From: Paenibacillus piscarius
Lineage (GTDB): Bacteria; Bacillota; Bacilli; Paenibacillales; Paenibacillaceae
Direction: 5' to 3'
Length of the DNA stretch: 64,000 bases
NCBI RefSeq assembly: GCF_022234545.1
Contig: NZ_JAIEUI010000009.1
Coordinates: forward strand, 1-64,000
Positions 17,608 to 27,254 of this stretch are shown in pieces. The notes below the pieces were generated by a model that saw only the letters and a program-made list of their open reading frames with translations, was not told the DNA's origin and made no database searches. Each line of letters opens with the position of its first letter. Position 1 is the first letter of the stretch. A program made the position numbers and the translations under genes.

Positions 17608-19179
17608 TTGAAACTAAACATCCGTACCAAATTGTTGGGAGGCTTTCTGGTTATTGTAGCGTTGCTTATTTTTATCAGCGGGCTGTCCATTATGAAAATG
17701 GGAGCGATGAACAGTAATTCCTTACAGATGCGGGACTACAACTTCCCTGGCCTCGTCAATATTGCCGAGATCCGGACGGAGCTGTATAAGCTGCGCGGCG
17801 ACTTGTTCAAGCTTATCCTGGAAACCGATGATTCGGTGAAAGAGGAGATTCAGGCGGTGATCAAAGCGGATCAGGACAAGATCGCTGACCGGATGAGGGT
17901 CTACGGAGAGCTCCCGCTGAATGCGGATCAACGGGCTGCACTTGAGATCATCAAGCAGAGCGTGGATAACTATAACCAATCCGTCCCTAAAGTGAATGAG
18001 CTGCTGGTTAAAGATCAGAATACGCAGGCCTACAGCGTCTTAATCGACGCTCTGCCTGATCTGCAGCGGGCCCAGGATACCGCCGACCAGGCCGTCACGA
18101 ATGTTATTGCAGGAGCTGACGAGCGAATTGACTCCACAGTGGCAAGCTATACCACCGGAAGAGTTACGATTCTTATTGTCTCAATCCTGGCAGCTCTTGC
18201 AGCCGTGGGGCTGGCTATTATCATCTCGCAGGGAATCGTAGGTCCGGTATCGAAGCTGCTTGCCGCCATGGTCCGCATGGCCGGAGGTGACCTTAGAGAG
18301 GAGGTTGCCATCAAGAACCGGGATGAGTTCGGCAAGCTGGCAGCGGCAGCCAATGATATGATTGCCAGCCTGCGGAAGCTGATTGGCGGAACCGTTGAAG
18401 CTGCACAGAGCGTGGCGGCTTCTTCTGAGGAAATATCGGCAACCACGGAAGAGATCGCCAGCGGCAGCCAGTCCCAGGCTCAGGCTGCCCAGAATATCAA
18501 TCAGCTGGTGCAGGATCTGACCCGCGGGATTGACGAGGTGGCGAGAAATGCCGAGCAGGCATCGGAGCTGTCCGTACGGACACGCCAGGGTGCTGAGGAG
18601 GGGAGCGCAGCGGTGAAGGAATCCGGTCTCGGGATGGGCGACCTGTCGGAGAAGATGGAGCTGCTGGAGCAGGATTCTCAGAAGATCGGCGAGATTATCG
18701 AGGTGATTGATGAGATTGCCGAGCAGACCAATCTGCTGGCCCTTAATGCAGCGATCGAGGCCGCGCGCGCCGGGGAGCAGGGGCGGGGCTTCGCCGTTGT
18801 GGCCGACGAGGTCCGTAAGCTTGCAGAGCGGAGCGGTGAAGCGACCAAGCAGATTGCCCAGATTATCCGGATCATGCAGAAGAATACGCTGCTGAGTGTT
18901 CAGGCTGTAGGCAATGTATCGGCCTTGTCTGAGCGGACAGAGCAGCTGATCGGCGGAATCGTTGCCCGTGTGAATGAAACGGCCCAGCAGATTACAGGCA
19001 TCGCAGCGGCATGCGAGGAGCAGGCCGCCCAGACGAACGAGGTGCTGCTCTCGATCGAATCTATAGCCGCAGGCAGCCAGGAATCCGCAGCGGCTGCTGA
19101 GGAGACGGCTTCTTCTTCGCAGATGCTTGCTTCCCTGGCGGACGAGCTGAACAACTCAGTCGCGGTATTCCGGTTATAG
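17608..19179 (+). CDS. methyl-accepting chemotaxis protein
   Basis: Membrane chemoreceptor of about 523 residues. It has a first transmembrane helix (about 8-28), a four-helix-bundle sensor (4HB_MCP type, about 30-180), a second transmembrane helix (about 184-206), HAMP (about 207-260) and the cytoplasmic signalling hairpin. The highly conserved tip reads [20 protein letters not shown], followed by [20 protein letters not shown]. The TTG at 17608 is preferred because GAGGGAG lies about 10 bp upstream and the protein then begins [13 protein letters not shown], as receptors usually do. It is followed by cheW and cheA, forming a minimal signalling operon. Confidence 0.92.
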   Translation: MKLNIRTKLLGGFLVIVALLIFISGLSIMKMGAMNSNSLQMRDYNFPGLVNIAEIRTELYKLRGDLFKLILETDDSVKEEIQAVIKADQDKIADRMRVYGELPLNADQRAALEIIKQSVDNYNQSVPKVNELLVKDQNTQAYSVLIDALPDLQRAQDTADQAVTNVIAGADERIDSTVASYTTGRVTILIVSILAALAAVGLAIIISQGIVGPVSKLLAAMVRMAGGDLREEVAIKNRDEFGKLAAAANDMIASLRKLIGGTVEAAQSVAASSEEISATTEEIASGSQSQAQAAQNINQLVQDLTRGIDEVARNAEQASELSVRTRQGAEEGSAAVKESGLGMGDLSEKMELLEQDSQKIGEIIEVIDEIAEQTNLLALNAAIEAARAGEQGRGFAVVADEVRKLAERSGEATKQIAQIIRIMQKNTLLSVQAVGNVSALSERTEQLIGGIVARVNETAQQITGIAAACEEQAAQTNEVLLSIESIAAGSQESAAAAEETASSSQMLASLADELNNSVAVFRL

Positions 19180-19191
19180 AGGGGGCGGGTT

Positions 19192-19617
19192 ATGCTGGAT
19201 GCACGAACTGAACAGTATATCGTATTCCGTCTGGCTGAAGAGAAGCTGGCCATCGATATTCGTGAGATCAATGAGATTATTAAGCCGGAGCCGATTACAC
19301 CGGTGCCTAACAGCAAGCCTTATATCCAGGGAGTCATGAATCTGCGCGGCAAAATTATACCGGTCATCAGTCTCAGCAGGAGGCTGGGAATGCCTGAATC
19401 GTTGCTTGAAGCCCGGTCACGAATCGTAGTGGTACACTATAACGATGAGGCTATAGGCCTGATTGTGGATGCCGTTGAACGGGTGGCCTCTTTGTCAGTG
19501 AAGCCTCCGCCCGAGTCCCGTAATCTCCGGGGAGCACAGGTTGTGAGCGGTATGGGCATGAGCCCGGAGGGATTGATCAGTATTCTGAATATCGGATGTC
19601 TGCTGGGTGAGGGCTGA
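19192..19617 (+). CDS. cheW: CheW coupling protein
   Basis: A 141-residue adaptor linking receptors to CheA. The SH3-like fold is recognisable by EQYIVFRLAEEKLAIDI, PYIQGVMNLRGKIIPVI (the conserved NLRG turn) and VDAVERVASLS. GAGGGGGCGG precedes the ATG. It lies 12 bp after the receptor and about 27 bp before the probable cheA start, in the same operon. Confidence 0.93.
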   Translation: MLDARTEQYIVFRLAEEKLAIDIREINEIIKPEPITPVPNSKPYIQGVMNLRGKIIPVISLSRRLGMPESLLEARSRIVVVHYNDEAIGLIVDAVERVASLSVKPPPESRNLRGAQVVSGMGMSPEGLISILNIGCLLGEG

Positions 19618-19644
19618 GGGATGAGGGAGGGGGAATCAAGCGGC

Positions 19645-21327
19645 ATGAAGGAGTTCCATAACTTGACATACTTGGGGGCGTTCCTGGATGAAATGGAGGA
19701 GCAGCTTCAATATTTGGATGAGGCCCTGCTGGTGCTGGAGAGCCAAGGCTATCAGAATCACACGATTCAGCGGATCTTCCGGGCGGCGCATACCTTAAAA
19801 GGCTCGTCGGCGGTCATGGGCTTCAAACAGCTGAACCGGCTGACTCATCAGATGGAGAGCGTGCTCGAGCTGCTCAGGGACAGACAGCTGGAGGTATCCG
19901 CCGGATTATTAACGATTCTCTTCGACTGTGTAGATTTCATTAAGCAGCTTCGTCAATCCATTCTGAACGGTGTGCTTGAGGAAGGGGACACTTCAGAGCT
20001 GCTGCGCCGGCTACAAGAGGTGCACCGGTCAGCAGCGTCTATACCCGCTCTTCCTGTCTCCGCAGAACAGGACATGCAGGAGCTGGGAACGGCGGCCGGC
20101 GGGAGCAGTGTCCAGGTTGCCCAGACAGTCCGGGTGGATGTAGAGCGCCTGGAGGGGCTCTTGAATCTGGTGGGTGAACTGATGATTGATAATACCCGGC
20201 TGCATAGTGTACGCACCCGGCTGAATGAGCAGTTCAAGGGCAACAGTGACATTCATCTGCTCAATGATATCACCGGGCATTTGAATATGGTCATCAGTGA
20301 TCTGCAGGAGGGGATGATGAAGACCCGGATGCTGCCGATAGAGCATCTCTTCGGGCGTTTCCCCCGGATGATCCGCGATTTGGGGCAGCGGTCAGGCAAA
20401 GAAATTGATTTCATCATTGAAGGCAATGAGACTGAGCTGGACCGCAGTCTGATTGAAGAGATCAGCGACCCGCTGATCCATATTTTGCGCAACTCGGTGG
20501 ACCATGGGCTGGAACTGCCGGAAGAGCGTGCAGCGCTGGGCAAGCCGCGTCAAGGGAAGGTTGTTCTCCGCGCCAGCCACCAGGGGAATATGATTGTAAT
20601 CACCGTGTCCGATGACGGCAGAGGGATTGATACCGGCAAGGTTAAGGAAACAGCTGTGCGAAAAGGATTCGTGACCGCCGAAGAGGCCGGGCGCATGACG
20701 GACAAAGAGCGGGTCATGCTGATTTTCGGCTCAGGCATCTCAACCGCCGGTACAGTCACCGATCTATCCGGCCGGGGGGTGGGCATGGATATTGTCAAAG
20801 CCCATATCGAGAAATTAAATGGAGTCATTGATATTGAAACGGCTCCTTCCCGGGGAAGTGTGTTCACGATCAAGCTTCCGCTGACTCTTGCGATCATCCG
20901 GTCTCTGCTCGTGAAGCTGGGGTCCCGAACTTTTGCGGTTCCGCTTATCAATGTCATTGAGATTATCAGGATGGCGGCAGCGGATATAGTTACTATTCAG
21001 GGGCAGGAGGTCTATAACTACCGCGATCAGGTGCTACCGCTGCTCCGTCTGCATCCGCTGCTGGAGATTGAGGAGGGGGAGAGCGGCGGCCCCCTGTTCG
21101 CAGTTATTGTGGGTTATGCAGACAAGCGGGTGTGTCTGGTGGTTAATCAGACGATCGGCAATCAGGAGATTGTGATTAAATCGCTGGGCGGCTACATTGG
21201 CAACGTGCGCTATATTGCCGGTTCCACCATTCTGGGGGATGGCCAGGTGGCCCATATTCTGGATATAGGCTCGATTGTCCGGGAATCCGGCTCTGCCGGT
21301 GAGGCAATACCGGCCCCGGTTGGATGA
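19645..21327 (+). CDS. cheA: CheA-type histidine kinase lacking the P2 domain
   Basis: Kinase core of the array, about 560 residues. P1/HPt covers about 1-110 with His49 in RAAHTLKGSSAVMGF. A linker of about 45 residues follows, then the P3 dimerisation helices (VDVERLEGLLNLVGELMID), the P4 ATPase (ILRNSVDHGLELPEER, DDGRGID, GRGVGMDIVK) and the P5 CheW-like domain (SLLVKLGSRTFAVPLINV onward). The CheY/CheB-docking P2 domain normally found between P1 and P3 is absent. The ATG at 19645 gives a normal HPt start; the ATG at 19621 has a poor site. No CheY, CheB, CheR, CheC or CheD is encoded here. Confidence 0.9.
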   Translation: MKEFHNLTYLGAFLDEMEEQLQYLDEALLVLESQGYQNHTIQRIFRAAHTLKGSSAVMGFKQLNRLTHQMESVLELLRDRQLEVSAGLLTILFDCVDFIKQLRQSILNGVLEEGDTSELLRRLQEVHRSAASIPALPVSAEQDMQELGTAAGGSSVQVAQTVRVDVERLEGLLNLVGELMIDNTRLHSVRTRLNEQFKGNSDIHLLNDITGHLNMVISDLQEGMMKTRMLPIEHLFGRFPRMIRDLGQRSGKEIDFIIEGNETELDRSLIEEISDPLIHILRNSVDHGLELPEERAALGKPRQGKVVLRASHQGNMIVITVSDDGRGIDTGKVKETAVRKGFVTAEEAGRMTDKERVMLIFGSGISTAGTVTDLSGRGVGMDIVKAHIEKLNGVIDIETAPSRGSVFTIKLPLTLAIIRSLLVKLGSRTFAVPLINVIEIIRMAAADIVTIQGQEVYNYRDQVLPLLRLHPLLEIEEGESGGPLFAVIVGYADKRVCLVVNQTIGNQEIVIKSLGGYIGNVRYIAGSTILGDGQVAHILDIGSIVRESGSAGEAIPAPVG

Positions 21328-21376
21328 GCTGCCGGTCGTCCCCTGCGGAATGGTGAACTGCCGGATGCCTGCCGCA

Positions 21377-22108
21377 CTACCGGTCCCGGATGACATGACC
21401 GAGCCCCGGTATAATCTCGCTGAACCCGGCCATGTGGCGGGACTGGCAGGGAATCGGCCGGGCGCTGGCGGCCATGACAATATTGCGCAGATCGGCGGTG
21501 CCTTCACCCGGTAAGGCGAAGGTGCGGGTGTACGGATAGATCTCGCCGAGCGTGGTGTGGATCGCGCTGATCAGCCGGTCTTGGCCGCTGCGGCCCATCA
21601 GGTTCATTATCAGCGTCCCGTGCGGATGCAGCTTGGCCCGGGTCAGCCCGAAGAATTCAAGGGTAGTGAACTGCGGCGGCGTTCCGGCAGCGGTGAAGGC
21701 GTCAAGCAGTACGTAATCATAGCTGCGGTCCGGCTCCGCTTCGAGCAGGCTCCGGCCGTCCCCGGTCAGGAGATTGTCTCCGGTGTAGCCGAATCGGGTT
21801 CTGCTGAGTTCAATCACCCTCGGGTTGATCTCGGCCACTCTGAAGCGCTTGTCGGAATAATACCCGGCAAGCGTACCAATACCGTGCCCGATCAGGAACA
21901 CATCCTCGAAGTACGGATTGCCCGCCTCCATCAGATGAATCATCGCCCGCAGATACTCGAAGACCACCCGGCGCGGCTGGTTCAGGTCGAGTACGCCTTG
22001 CACGGCCTCTCCCGAGAATTGCAGCAGCCGGAACCGTCCGCTCTCGCCGTATAGCTCAGTTGTCTCGTAGACTTCGATGTCCTGCGGGGAATGGGATGAT
22101 GAATGCAA
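21377..22108 (-). CDS. spermidine synthase-like methyltransferase-fold protein
   Basis: A 243-residue Rossmann-fold protein related to the spermidine synthase family. Motif I reads DVFLIGHGIGTLAGYYSDK and the acidic strand RFRVAEINPRVIELSR. The catalytic-region equivalent is YDYVLLDAFTAAGTPPQ. It lacks the N-terminal beta domain and the clear putrescine-binding residues of true SpeE, so aminopropyl transfer is not assured; many such solitary relatives have unknown substrates. It starts at TTG (22106-22108) after AAGGAG. It is monocistronic, convergent with cheA. Confidence 0.78.
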   Translation of the reverse strand: MHSSSHSPQDIEVYETTELYGESGRFRLLQFSGEAVQGVLDLNQPRRVVFEYLRAMIHLMEAGNPYFEDVFLIGHGIGTLAGYYSDKRFRVAEINPRVIELSRTRFGYTGDNLLTGDGRSLLEAEPDRSYDYVLLDAFTAAGTPPQFTTLEFFGLTRAKLHPHGTLIMNLMGRSGQDRLISAIHTTLGEIYPYTRTFALPGEGTADLRNIVMAASARPIPCQSRHMAGFSEIIPGLGHVIRDR

Positions 22109-22167
22109 GCGGATCAGACTCCTTCAGCAGATGTGGGATTCGTTATAACCACCATATTAACATAATG

Positions 22168-22194
22168 AAGCCGCAGGAAGGGATCCTGCGGCTT
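22168..22194 (-). terminator. hairpin after the MATE gene
   Basis: An 11-bp perfect inverted repeat (AAGCCGCAGGA at 22168-22178, TCCTGCGGCTT at 22184-22194) lies about 20 bp beyond the MATE stop. The T run is weak. Confidence 0.65.
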
Positions 22195-22212
22195 GCTGTA
22201 TTCTTTAGACAA

Positions 22213-23565
22213 TCAATGCACCAGGCTCTCCAGTTCCGGCTGCAGCTTGTTCCGCAGGGCGTAGAGCATGGCGGCGCCGACCAGGAAGGCGGCGGCATCG
22301 GCAATGACCAGCGACCAGACCACACCGTGGAAGCCGTGCGTCTTGTTGGCGATAAACAGCACGGGGATCAGCGTGACCCCTTGGATAATGGACATCACCA
22401 GAGCGGGCGTTCCTTGACCGGTGGCCTGGAAGATCCCCGTGAACAAGGTGGTCAGCCCGGTAATGAACAGGGACAGGAAGGTGACATGCAGAATGTAGCT
22501 GCCCATCTCAATCAATTGCGGATCATTGGTGAAGAGGCCGATCAGGTGGTCGGAGATCAGGTAGACAGCGATGCCGAAGATGGCGGCCAGGACGGCGATG
22601 GATTTTACCGTGAAAGAGACGGTCTGCTTCATGCGCAGACGGTTCGCCGTATAGGAGAAGGCAATCAGCGGTACGACACCCTCACACAGGCCCATCAGAA
22701 TGAACTCAGGGAACTGCAGCAGGCGGGAGGATATGCCGTAGGCCGCTACAGCCGGATCGCCGTATTCGACCAGGAAATGGTTCAGGACCAGAGACATGGC
22801 CCCCAGGAAGACGCTCATGATAAAGACGGGAACCCCGATTTTGAAGACATTGGAAGAAATAGTCTTAGTCATCTTGAACCAGCGGGGAGAGAAGGTCAGG
22901 AATTTGCTTTTGTACTTGATATGGAAGGCAAAGTAGCCGCTCGCGACGATGTTGGAGACCACCGTAGCCGTGGCCACGCCGATGACACCCCAGTGGAACA
23001 CGAAGATAACCAGCGCATCCAGCAGAATGTTAACTACAACGCTTAGGATCATACCGACCATGGAGGTCATCGCGGACCCTTCAGAGCGGACGATATTCTC
23101 CAGAGTGAAGAACAGGACGACCAACGGTGAGCCGATCAGCATAACCATGACATAATCCTTCGTGAAGCCATAGGAATCCGGTGTGGCACCCAGCCCGTGA
23201 ACGATTTGGGAGAGCAGCGGCAGGCCCGCAGCAATAACGAGAAGCCCAAGCATCACACTGCTGTAAAAAGCGAATGCGGAGACATGCTTAACCTCCTCAT
23301 ACTTGGTCTCCCCGAGCAGCCGGGAGATGAACGTGCCGCTGCCGATCCCGATCAGATTGCCCAGTGCCATAATGACCGCGAATAACGGCAAGGTTAAGGC
23401 TAGTGCAGTCAGCATCGCTGTATTGTGAAGCGTGCCCAGGAAATAGGCATTTAGAATCGAATAGATCACGCTCATGGAAGTGCCCAGCATCATAGGTACG
23501 GCGAAGTGGGCAACAGCTTTGCCAATGGGGGCTTTCTCAAAATAGTGGAGGTTCTCTGCGTCCAT
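22213..23565 (-). CDS. MATE-family multidrug efflux transporter
   Basis: A 450-residue inner-membrane antiporter with about twelve hydrophobic helices in two six-helix halves. MATE features include PIGKAVAHFAVPMMLGTSMSVIY at the start, the loop GLGATPDSYGFTKDYVMVML, and the second-half GISSRLLQFPEFILMGLCEG. It should export drugs or cationic compounds using a sodium or proton gradient. It is divergent from a TetR repressor gene, with three related operators in the 134-bp gap, which makes it the likely repression target. Confidence 0.92.
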   Translation of the reverse strand: MDAENLHYFEKAPIGKAVAHFAVPMMLGTSMSVIYSILNAYFLGTLHNTAMLTALALTLPLFAVIMALGNLIGIGSGTFISRLLGETKYEEVKHVSAFAFYSSVMLGLLVIAAGLPLLSQIVHGLGATPDSYGFTKDYVMVMLIGSPLVVLFFTLENIVRSEGSAMTSMVGMILSVVVNILLDALVIFVFHWGVIGVATATVVSNIVASGYFAFHIKYKSKFLTFSPRWFKMTKTISSNVFKIGVPVFIMSVFLGAMSLVLNHFLVEYGDPAVAAYGISSRLLQFPEFILMGLCEGVVPLIAFSYTANRLRMKQTVSFTVKSIAVLAAIFGIAVYLISDHLIGLFTNDPQLIEMGSYILHVTFLSLFITGLTTLFTGIFQATGQGTPALVMSIIQGVTLIPVLFIANKTHGFHGVVWSLVIADAAAFLVGAAMLYALRNKLQPELESLVH

Positions 23566-23595
23566 TGTGTATCACTTCTTTCTTTGATTTTGGTT

Positions 23596-23614
23596 AATCT
23601 AACACCGTTAGATT
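23596..23614. promoter_or_regulatory. TetR operator copy 1
   Basis: Perfect palindrome AATCTAAC-ACC-GTTAGATT, 19 bp with 8-bp arms, between the divergent MATE and TetR genes. Confidence 0.85.
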
Positions 23615-23615
23615 G

Positions 23616-23634
23616 AACCTTACAGTGTTAGATG
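23616..23634. promoter_or_regulatory. TetR operator copy 2
   Basis: AACCTTACAGTGTTAGATG matches copy 1 at 13 to 14 of 19 positions, centred exactly 20 bp (two helical turns) from it. Confidence 0.65.
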
Positions 23635-23664
23635 ATATCATCAAGTTAAACGTCTGTAAAGCAA

Positions 23665-23683
23665 AATCTTACACTGTTAGATA
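23665..23683. promoter_or_regulatory. TetR operator copy 3
   Basis: AATCTTACACTGTTAGATA matches copy 1 at 16 of 19 positions and ends 16 bp before the TetR start codon, well placed for autoregulation. Confidence 0.75.
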
Positions 23684-23699
23684 AAGGGGGGATACGGGT

Positions 23700-24377
23700 A
23701 TGAAAAAGCAGCCTCAAATCTCGGAGGAACGGATTCTCGAAGCCTCCTGGGCGCTTCTTGGCGAGGAGGGCCTGGAGAAGTTCAGCTTGCGCCGCCTGGC
23801 GGACCGGTTACAGATTCAGGCGCCTTCTCTGTACTGGTATTTCAAAAGCAAACAGGATCTCTACCAGCGGCTGGCCAATCACGTCTCCAGAGTCATTCTG
23901 GAGGAATTCCATCACGAAGGGGATTGGAAGGAACAGCTCGCGGAGCTTGCAGTAACTGTAAGAAGCGTGCTCAGCCGCTATCCGTGCTCGACGCAGCTTA
24001 TGATGATGACGCTGCCCCACGAGCCGGACATTATCAAGTTCACCAACCGTATGCTGCTCTGCGTAGAGTCCACACCGCTGGATCAGGCGGAGAAGATGCA
24101 GGTGGTGACCACACTTGTGAATTATGTCTACTTCTTCGTGCTGGATGATTACCAGCATGAGCGTAATATAGCTATAATGCTGCAGGAGCGGAAGCTGCCG
24201 CCGGGCGAGGATATGGTGCGGGTCATGAATTCGATGAACGAGGAGGATGTAAGTCTGTTCCGGAGAATGTACACAACCGGTCTGTTCAGTCTGATGGGGA
24301 CGGACGTAGCCTTTGAGTTTGGCCTGAAGGTGATCCTGCTCGGCATTGAGCAGGTGATTAAGGAGCATGAGCGGTAG
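23700..24377 (+). CDS. TetR-family repressor
   Basis: A 225-residue repressor. The N-terminal helix-turn-helix (about 10-60) includes FSLRRLADRLQIQAPSLYWYFKSK, very like TetR itself, and the C-terminal region resembles the TetR_C drug-binding fold. GGGGGG precedes the ATG. It is transcribed away from the MATE pump across three operator-like palindromes, so it probably represses both the pump and itself until a drug binds. The ligand cannot be read from sequence. Confidence 0.92.
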   Translation: MKKQPQISEERILEASWALLGEEGLEKFSLRRLADRLQIQAPSLYWYFKSKQDLYQRLANHVSRVILEEFHHEGDWKEQLAELAVTVRSVLSRYPCSTQLMMMTLPHEPDIIKFTNRMLLCVESTPLDQAEKMQVVTTLVNYVYFFVLDDYQHERNIAIMLQERKLPPGEDMVRVMNSMNEEDVSLFRRMYTTGLFSLMGTDVAFEFGLKVILLGIEQVIKEHER

Positions 24378-24390
24378 ACGCTGGGAGAGG

Positions 24391-24425
24391 AACACCTATC
24401 CGGTTGACGGGCAGGTGTTTTTTTA
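24391..24425 (+). terminator. intrinsic terminator after tetR
   Basis: AACACCT (24391-24397) pairs with AGGTGTT (24413-24419), followed by a T run. Confidence 0.85.
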
Positions 24426-24451
24426 TATTTTTTTGCGCTAACAATAATTTA

Positions 24452-24480
24452 TTGATAACAATTAGATAACAAAATATAAT
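24452..24480 (+). promoter_or_regulatory. sigma-A promoter for beta-mannosidase
   Basis: TTGATA (24452-24457) and a perfect TATAAT (24475-24480) are separated by 17 bp. This is one of the best promoter matches in the window, 45 bp before the gene start. Confidence 0.8.
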
Positions 24481-24524
24481 GAGAGAAGCATTTGAAAGCG
24501 TATAACAACACTTGGGAGGGTGCT

Positions 24525-27119
24525 ATGAAGCAAATACAAATGAGCTTGACGGATTGGGTATTCAGAGCCTGCGGAGAAGAAGCGTGGCTGCCGGCTAACG
24601 TGCCGGGAACGGTGCATACGGATCTGCTGAGGAACGGACGGATAGACCGGCCTTTCTATGGCACGAATGAGCATGACCTGCAATGGATTGACAAAAAAAA
24701 CTGGGAGTACAGAACGGTCATTCATCTGGAGGAGACGTGGCAGGCGCTGGCGGTTACGGAGCTGACCTTCGCCGGGCTGGATACCTATGCCGACGTCTAT
24801 GTGAACCAGGTGCATGTCCTGGCCGCAGATAATATGTTCCGCGCCTGGACGGTGAACGTGAAGGGGCTGCTGCAGGCGGGCCAGAATGAGATCCGCATCG
24901 TATTCCGCTCGGTGGTCAGTGAAGATCTGCCGAAGCTGGAAGCGCTTGGTTATGCCTTGCCGGCACCCAATGACCAGTCCGAGCTTGGCGGGCTCCAGGA
25001 GCAGCGGATCAGTGTATTCGCACGCAAAGCACCCTACCACTACGGCTGGGATTGGGGCCCGAGATTCCTGACGAGCGGGATCTGGCGCGAAGCTATGCTG
25101 ACAGGCCGGGACGCTGCGGAGATTAAGGAGCTGTACATCCGCCAGAATACGGTGAACGGGCAGGAAGCCCGGCTGACTGCCTTGGTGGAGGTAGAGGCTC
25201 CGCAGGCCTGGAGCGGCATGCTGCGGGTAAGTGCCAGAGGCCAGGAATGGATGAAGGCGGTGTCACTGGTTACGGGCAGCCAGACGCTTGAGCTGGAGCT
25301 GGTTATCGACCAGCCGCGCCTGTGGTGGTGTAACGGACTCGGGTCACCGGAGCTGTACACCTTCCGTGCAGAGCTGCTGCAGGGAGCGGAGATTGTAAGC
25401 GTATCGGAGGCCACGACGGGGCTTAGGGAGATTAAGCTGGTGCGGAAGCCGGATGCGCAGGGGACTTCGTTTTATTTTGAGCTGAACGGGGTGCCGGTCT
25501 TCGCCAAGGGGGCTAATCATATCCCGAATGACAGCTTCATCACAGAGGTGACGGAGGAGCGTTACCGCCATGAGATTGCCACGGCCGTGGCATCCAATAT
25601 GAATATGCTGCGGGTGTGGGGCGGCGGTTTCTATGAAGAGGAGGAGTTCTACCGGCTGTGTGACGAGTATGGACTGCTGGTCTGGCAGGACTTCATGTTC
25701 GCCTGCAGCATGTATCCGGGGGATGAGGCGTTCCTGAGTAATGTCCGTGCGGAAGCGGAATATAATGTGCGGCGTTTGCGTAATCACCCCTGCATTGCGC
25801 TCTGGTGCGGGAACAATGAGATTGACTCAGCCTGGTCGGAGTATGAGGAATACATGGGCTGGGGCTGGAAGGAGAAAATGAATGCTGAGATCCGGGGGAC
25901 TCTCTGGCGTGCTTACGAAGAGATCTTCCACCGGATTCTGCCGGAAGCCGTAGCTGCGAATCATCCCGGTATCAATTACTGGCCGTCCTCACCGCTGCGT
26001 GAGCTTACTGGCGGTCAAGACCAGCACGCTACGCGGATTATGGGCGACGGGGATATCCACTACTGGGGGGTCTGGCACGGCAAGGAGCCGTTCGAGAACT
26101 ATAACCTCAAGGTCGGCCGCTTCATGAGCGAATACGGCTTCCAGTCCTTCCCGGAGCTGAAGTCGGTGCTCAGCTATGCGGAGGAAGCGGATCTGGCGCT
26201 GGAATCCAAGGTCATGCTGGCCCATCAGAAGAACGGACAGGGCAATCGGCTGATCAAGGAGTACATGGATATGTACCTGCCGCAGCCGAAGGACTTCCGC
26301 GGCTTCCTGTACATGAGCCATGTGCTTCAGGCCGAGGGCATCCGTATGGCCATTGAGAGCCACCGCCGGAGCAAGCCTTATTGCATGGGCACGCTGTACT
26401 GGCAGATGAATGACTGCTGGCCGGTTGCTTCCTGGGCCGGGATGGATTATTACGGGCGCTGGAAGGCGCTGCAGTATGCCGTGCGCCGCAGCTTCCAGGA
26501 GGTAATTCTGTCTGTAGACAGTACGGACGGAGAGTCGGTCAGGGTCTACGGGGTGTCTGACCGGCGGGAGGCATTGAGTGGCGAGCTGGTGCTGCGGCTG
26601 CATGACATCAGCGGCGCATTGGTGCGGGAATGGTCACAGCCGGTCATCCTGGCTGCCGACTCCTCCGCCGTGATCTTCACGCTGCCGGCGGCTGAGCTGC
26701 TGGAGGGCCGCGAGCCGGCCAGTGTGCTGCTGGTGGCTTCGCTGCTGGAGAGCGGGCAGGAGCAGGGGCCGGAGGCAGGGCAGGTGCTGGGGACGGGGAC
26801 AAGACAGGTGCTGGAGCGCAAGGAGCATTACTTCGTGCCGGCGAAGGATATCCCGCTGAGCAAAGCGGTCATTACGGTGACCGAGGTGCCGGGCAGCGGA
26901 GGCGCAAGCTTCACGCTGAGCAGCGATGTGCTGGCGCGGGGCGTGCACCTGACCGTGGAAGAAGAGGGCATCTTCTCCGATAATTACTTCGATCTGCTGC
27001 CGGGCGAGCCGAAGACGGTTGAGTTCTCGCTTCGGGGCGGCGGCAGCGGCGGAGGGGCAGACTTTACCCCTGCAGCGCCGACAGGGCTTGTAATCCGCTC
27101 GATGGCGGATTATATCTAA
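24525..27119 (+). CDS. GH2 beta-mannosidase
   Basis: Hydrolyses terminal beta-mannosides from manno-oligosaccharides; cytoplasmic, with no signal peptide. The 864-residue protein has the GH2 sandwich domain (about 1-190, with VPGTVHTDLL and YHYGWDWGPRF), an immunoglobulin-like domain and a TIM barrel. The acid/base is Glu432 in WCGNNEID, and the nucleophile is expected at Glu536 in MSEYGFQSFPE. These motifs match beta-mannosidases rather than LacZ-type galactosidases. The ATG at 24525 follows TTGGGAGGG; an earlier TTG at 24492 is rejected. A Gly-rich low-complexity stretch lies near the C-terminus. It is monocistronic. Confidence 0.92.
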   Translation: MKQIQMSLTDWVFRACGEEAWLPANVPGTVHTDLLRNGRIDRPFYGTNEHDLQWIDKKNWEYRTVIHLEETWQALAVTELTFAGLDTYADVYVNQVHVLAADNMFRAWTVNVKGLLQAGQNEIRIVFRSVVSEDLPKLEALGYALPAPNDQSELGGLQEQRISVFARKAPYHYGWDWGPRFLTSGIWREAMLTGRDAAEIKELYIRQNTVNGQEARLTALVEVEAPQAWSGMLRVSARGQEWMKAVSLVTGSQTLELELVIDQPRLWWCNGLGSPELYTFRAELLQGAEIVSVSEATTGLREIKLVRKPDAQGTSFYFELNGVPVFAKGANHIPNDSFITEVTEERYRHEIATAVASNMNMLRVWGGGFYEEEEFYRLCDEYGLLVWQDFMFACSMYPGDEAFLSNVRAEAEYNVRRLRNHPCIALWCGNNEIDSAWSEYEEYMGWGWKEKMNAEIRGTLWRAYEEIFHRILPEAVAANHPGINYWPSSPLRELTGGQDQHATRIMGDGDIHYWGVWHGKEPFENYNLKVGRFMSEYGFQSFPELKSVLSYAEEADLALESKVMLAHQKNGQGNRLIKEYMDMYLPQPKDFRGFLYMSHVLQAEGIRMAIESHRRSKPYCMGTLYWQMNDCWPVASWAGMDYYGRWKALQYAVRRSFQEVILSVDSTDGESVRVYGVSDRREALSGELVLRLHDISGALVREWSQPVILAADSSAVIFTLPAAELLEGREPASVLLVASLLESGQEQGPEAGQVLGTGTRQVLERKEHYFVPAKDIPLSKAVITVTEVPGSGGASFTLSSDVLARGVHLTVEEEGIFSDNYFDLLPGEPKTVEFSLRGGGSGGGADFTPAAPTGLVIRSMADYI

Positions 27120-27254
27120 TCACGAACTCTCACGCAGATGCAGGCTCTTCCGCCACCGTGGACTTGCCCGTAACTGTGATTCCGCCGCAACTGTGATCCT
27201 GCCGTAGCGTGGATTCACCTCTGGAGCCGTGGCCCCCTTACCCACAGCCCGCTT
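27120..27254. other. gene-free stretch with short degenerate repeats
   Basis: Between the beta-mannosidase stop and the four-site element there is no gene. The sequence holds three degenerate copies of a roughly 17-bp unit around CCGTAACTGTGAT, CCGCAACTGTGAT and CCGTAGCGTGGAT. Confidence 0.4.
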
